The notes beneath the pieces are model-generated. The model was not told the origin of the DNA and ran no database searches. It saw nothing but the letters and a program-made list of their open reading frames with translations. A stretch of 64,000 nucleotides of DNA from NCBI GenBank assembly GCA_027922465.2, contig BQMF02000143.1:620001-684000 (forward strand), read 5' to 3'. Numbering within the stretch: position 1 is the stretch's first letter; each line of letters starts with the position of its first letter. The position numbers were made by a program, and so were the translations under genes. Source of the DNA: Turritopsis dohrnii (Eukaryota; Cnidaria; Hydrozoa; Anthoathecata; Oceaniidae). Below, piece by piece: positions 61,673 through 64,000 of this stretch.

Positions 61673-64000
61673 GAAAAGATTGATGTATGAGACCACTAGT
61701 CGTCAACCCAAGACCCTTTTTTCATATTAAATGCACTTCATAGTACACACAGTAGGTTCTGTTATTAATTGCATATACCTTACCATTTTTGGTAGAACAT
61801 TAATTCTCCGTATTATAAATTTTATAGAAATGCTCTCAGTGGAAGATATGAGGTGTGTCAAAATTTGTGGAGGAGTTTATTATTGGTCATACGTTTCACA
61901 AATTTCGACATAACTTTTTGAACCACTGAATCTTTCTGCTTTATCGATGATTGATTTTTAACGTCTACATTTTACATATTTACGAATATTTTTTTTGGAG
62001 GGGTATTATTTTTAATTTTGGTTAAGATTCGCCTATTCAATGTTGCCTGAAATTCGTGTGATTTCAAACGCCATGGTCGTTCTTCTATGATTCGAACACG
62101 TATGTAAATCAACTACATCTCATATCCATGACAATTCGATCTACATGAGTTTGAGTGACTGCACTGAGAATGTCATTTTTTGTAGCTCACAACATCTTTC
62201 TCCGGTCAGAGATGCCCAGTGTCTTTTTGTGGTCATTAGAAATATGCAAGCCTTTAATGATTGGATAGTGTACAAACATTTGTGGCGAGTCCGTCAATTA
62301 CATGTCGTACGCTTATATGGTTCAAGGTAAAATTTCATCACATAGGCAAATGTCATATAAACCGTCTAAAATTGGTTTGGGTAATAGAGTTATTGAAAAA
62401 CTTGTGCTTTGTGAGAATTTACCTTGAAACAATCTTTTTACCTTCTTCCCGAATCTGTATAATTAACTTATTGATTTATTGAAAAATGTTTTTAATTCAT
62501 AATGTAAACTTTTTAGAATTCCATTGTAGTAGGGTTTCTTTATGTTAATACATTTATTTTTCCATGACACGCCCTTCATTGTGCAAATGAAAGAAATGAA
62601 GAAATACTTAAGGTAAGGTTTTTCTGAGTAGTAACTTTCTAAGTCATTCTTGTTTGATAAATCGAACTAGAACTCAAACTACAAAAAGACTGGTGGTGGA
62701 TTTTGCAGACATTTTGATTGGTATAGAGGTTTTGCTGATGAACTCCCTAAAAATAAATTGACAATTTGTATTGTATTTATCCTTTTGAAAACACTCTTGT
62801 CCATAGTGTTTTAATCACTTTTGGATACCCCGCTGTCTGCATAGAATCTTCAGCATTGCAATGCGCACTTTTATGTGTACTTACCAGTTAAGCCTTAAGA
62901 TTATTATTATTGTTATTATTATTATTTTTATTATTATTTCATTTCTTATTTTTTTGATTCTAGTAATTTTTCTTTTCTTTTTTTTTTTACATTTTATCAT
63001 AGAGACTCGATAAGATGTTTATACAGGCCAAACTTTTATCCTTATTTAATTTGATTCAACAGAAATAAAAGCCTTCGTAACAAAACGTATGTTACGAACG
63101 TATGTTACGAACATATGTTACGAACGTATGTTACGTGTCTAATCGCAGAACCGTTGAAGCAAATTAGACAAGACAAAAGTCACGCCTAAAATACAAGTCT
63201 TTTTTCTGAAATTGCTTCACTACTTCCATCTCGTATCAAAGCATTCTCCTTGAAACATCGGAATCTACTTTGTTAGCAAATCAAACAATTAATACACAGG
63301 TCGAGACGATGGCTGTGGTGCAGTAATTGATAGGAAAGCTTTGTTATTGGTATGGTTTAAATATACTGTATTCATAATTTCATGTATAGATTTGGAATTA
63401 ATACCTATTTTTCGATTACAAAAATCATCGATTATAATGCGTTCTTGTTGTTTTAACACCTCGAATCTTCCTCTGTCGTATGTTTGGTGGAGGGGATGCT
63501 TTCTGCATTATGCCATTTGCTAACGTTCAGCTAAAAAAGCTTCTGACTTGTAGTTTACGTAGTTTGGTAAATGTTTACTAAAATTGGACCACCATATTTT
63601 ATGATTACCTGTTAAGGAAACATCACTGTCACTTTTTATAAGAAACAATGCAAACGTTGTTTCCGAATTCCTAATTTAGAACAAATTTTGAAAGCTCGAT
63701 AGTTTTCATGAAAATTTGAACAAAGCACAATTAGAAAGTTCGTGCTTTGGCAGTTATTTTATGAGATTTACCCAATTCAATTCAGGCCAAATTTGGTCCA
63801 AATTTCGAAAGTTCTCCAATGTTTTTCCAATTTTCATCAAAGTATCACCCACTTAAAATCATTTGGTTGTACCCATAAGACGTGCTGCAATATTCTCAAG
63901 ACGAGTCAATCTTCAGCAGTTGTCCTGAAGGCTTCATGCCATGCTTCTTATCAATCGTTCATTAACCTTCCTCAGTTGTCCTTCATATATTTACCATATG
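61673..64000. other. Intergenic, 3' of SAXO
   Basis: No gene recognised. Contains a (TTA)n-type microsatellite at about 62901-62940 and a 13-bp tandem repeat at 63086-63135. Short ORFs here lack motifs and splice support. Confidence 0.4.
63086..63135. repeat. 13-bp tandem repeat, about four copies
   Basis: ACGTATGTTACGA repeats about four times; one unit is changed to ACATATGTTACGA. Confidence 0.9.

Noticed and set aside
63086..63135. CRISPR-like array
   Set aside because: Thirteen-base head-to-tail units without spacers in a eukaryotic genome; a simple tandem repeat.

Overview
The window is AT-rich animal nuclear DNA: short exons, GT-AG introns, microsatellites, small inverted-repeat elements and non-LTR retrotransposons. 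Retroelement relics of types I associate with cnidarian genomes (Gag with a zinc knuckle, a pol C-terminal domain, an RTE-like LINE, a DUF4371/hAT transposase) together with flagellar-axoneme genes suggest a cnidarian, possibly a hydrozoan. This is inference; no species marker was seen.

Seven protein genes are supported, most of them multi-exon models assembled by reading splice sites and phases by eye. In order they are: DENND10 (+, 2988-13844, nine exons, with an 8.1 kb first intron full of transposon debris); an ABCG half-transporter (+, 15493-22697, 15 exons, 648 aa); a THEG-repeat protein (+, 26230-31000, eight exons, 321 aa); an unrecognised two-membrane-segment protein with a long Ser-rich N-terminus (+, 35499-39663); a membrane-type ADAM metalloprotease (-, 46897-44398, two exons); TTC14 (-, 51579-47531, 13 exons, 564 aa); and SAXO (+, 58818-61672, two exons, 484 aa). 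A small predicted secreted protein (-, 42133-41768) is unrecognised. Every model keeps reading frame across all junctions.

Mobile DNA is dense. Two 969-bp TA-flanked inverted-repeat elements lie in opposite orientation on either side of DENND10 exon 1. Intron 1 of that gene also holds a PIF/Harbinger-like element, a 3.16-kb hAT-like element with a 5-bp target duplication, LINE and Gag relics and another MITE. ABCG introns carry four copies of a ~100-bp MITE family and a 48-bp palindrome. A decayed hAT/ZMYM-type transposase is at 24.0-24.9 kb and a LINE 3' end at 27.2-27.5 kb. A potentially intact 992-codon RTE-like LINE (54.7-57.7 kb, -) has a nearly identical 943-bp 5'-truncated tandem copy beside it and appears inserted in an older pol relic. 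A tRNA-like SINE lies in the SAXO intron.

The genes are not an operon and do not form one pathway. THEG-repeat and SAXO proteins are both axonemal microtubule-associated families; DENND10 acts in endosomal traffic, ABCG in membrane export, ADAM in ectodomain shedding and TTC14 probably in RNA biology. The most unusual recurrent structure is local duplication of an exon 3' end together with its 5' splice site into the adjacent intron, seen in three unrelated genes (ABCG, THEG-repeat and TTC14).
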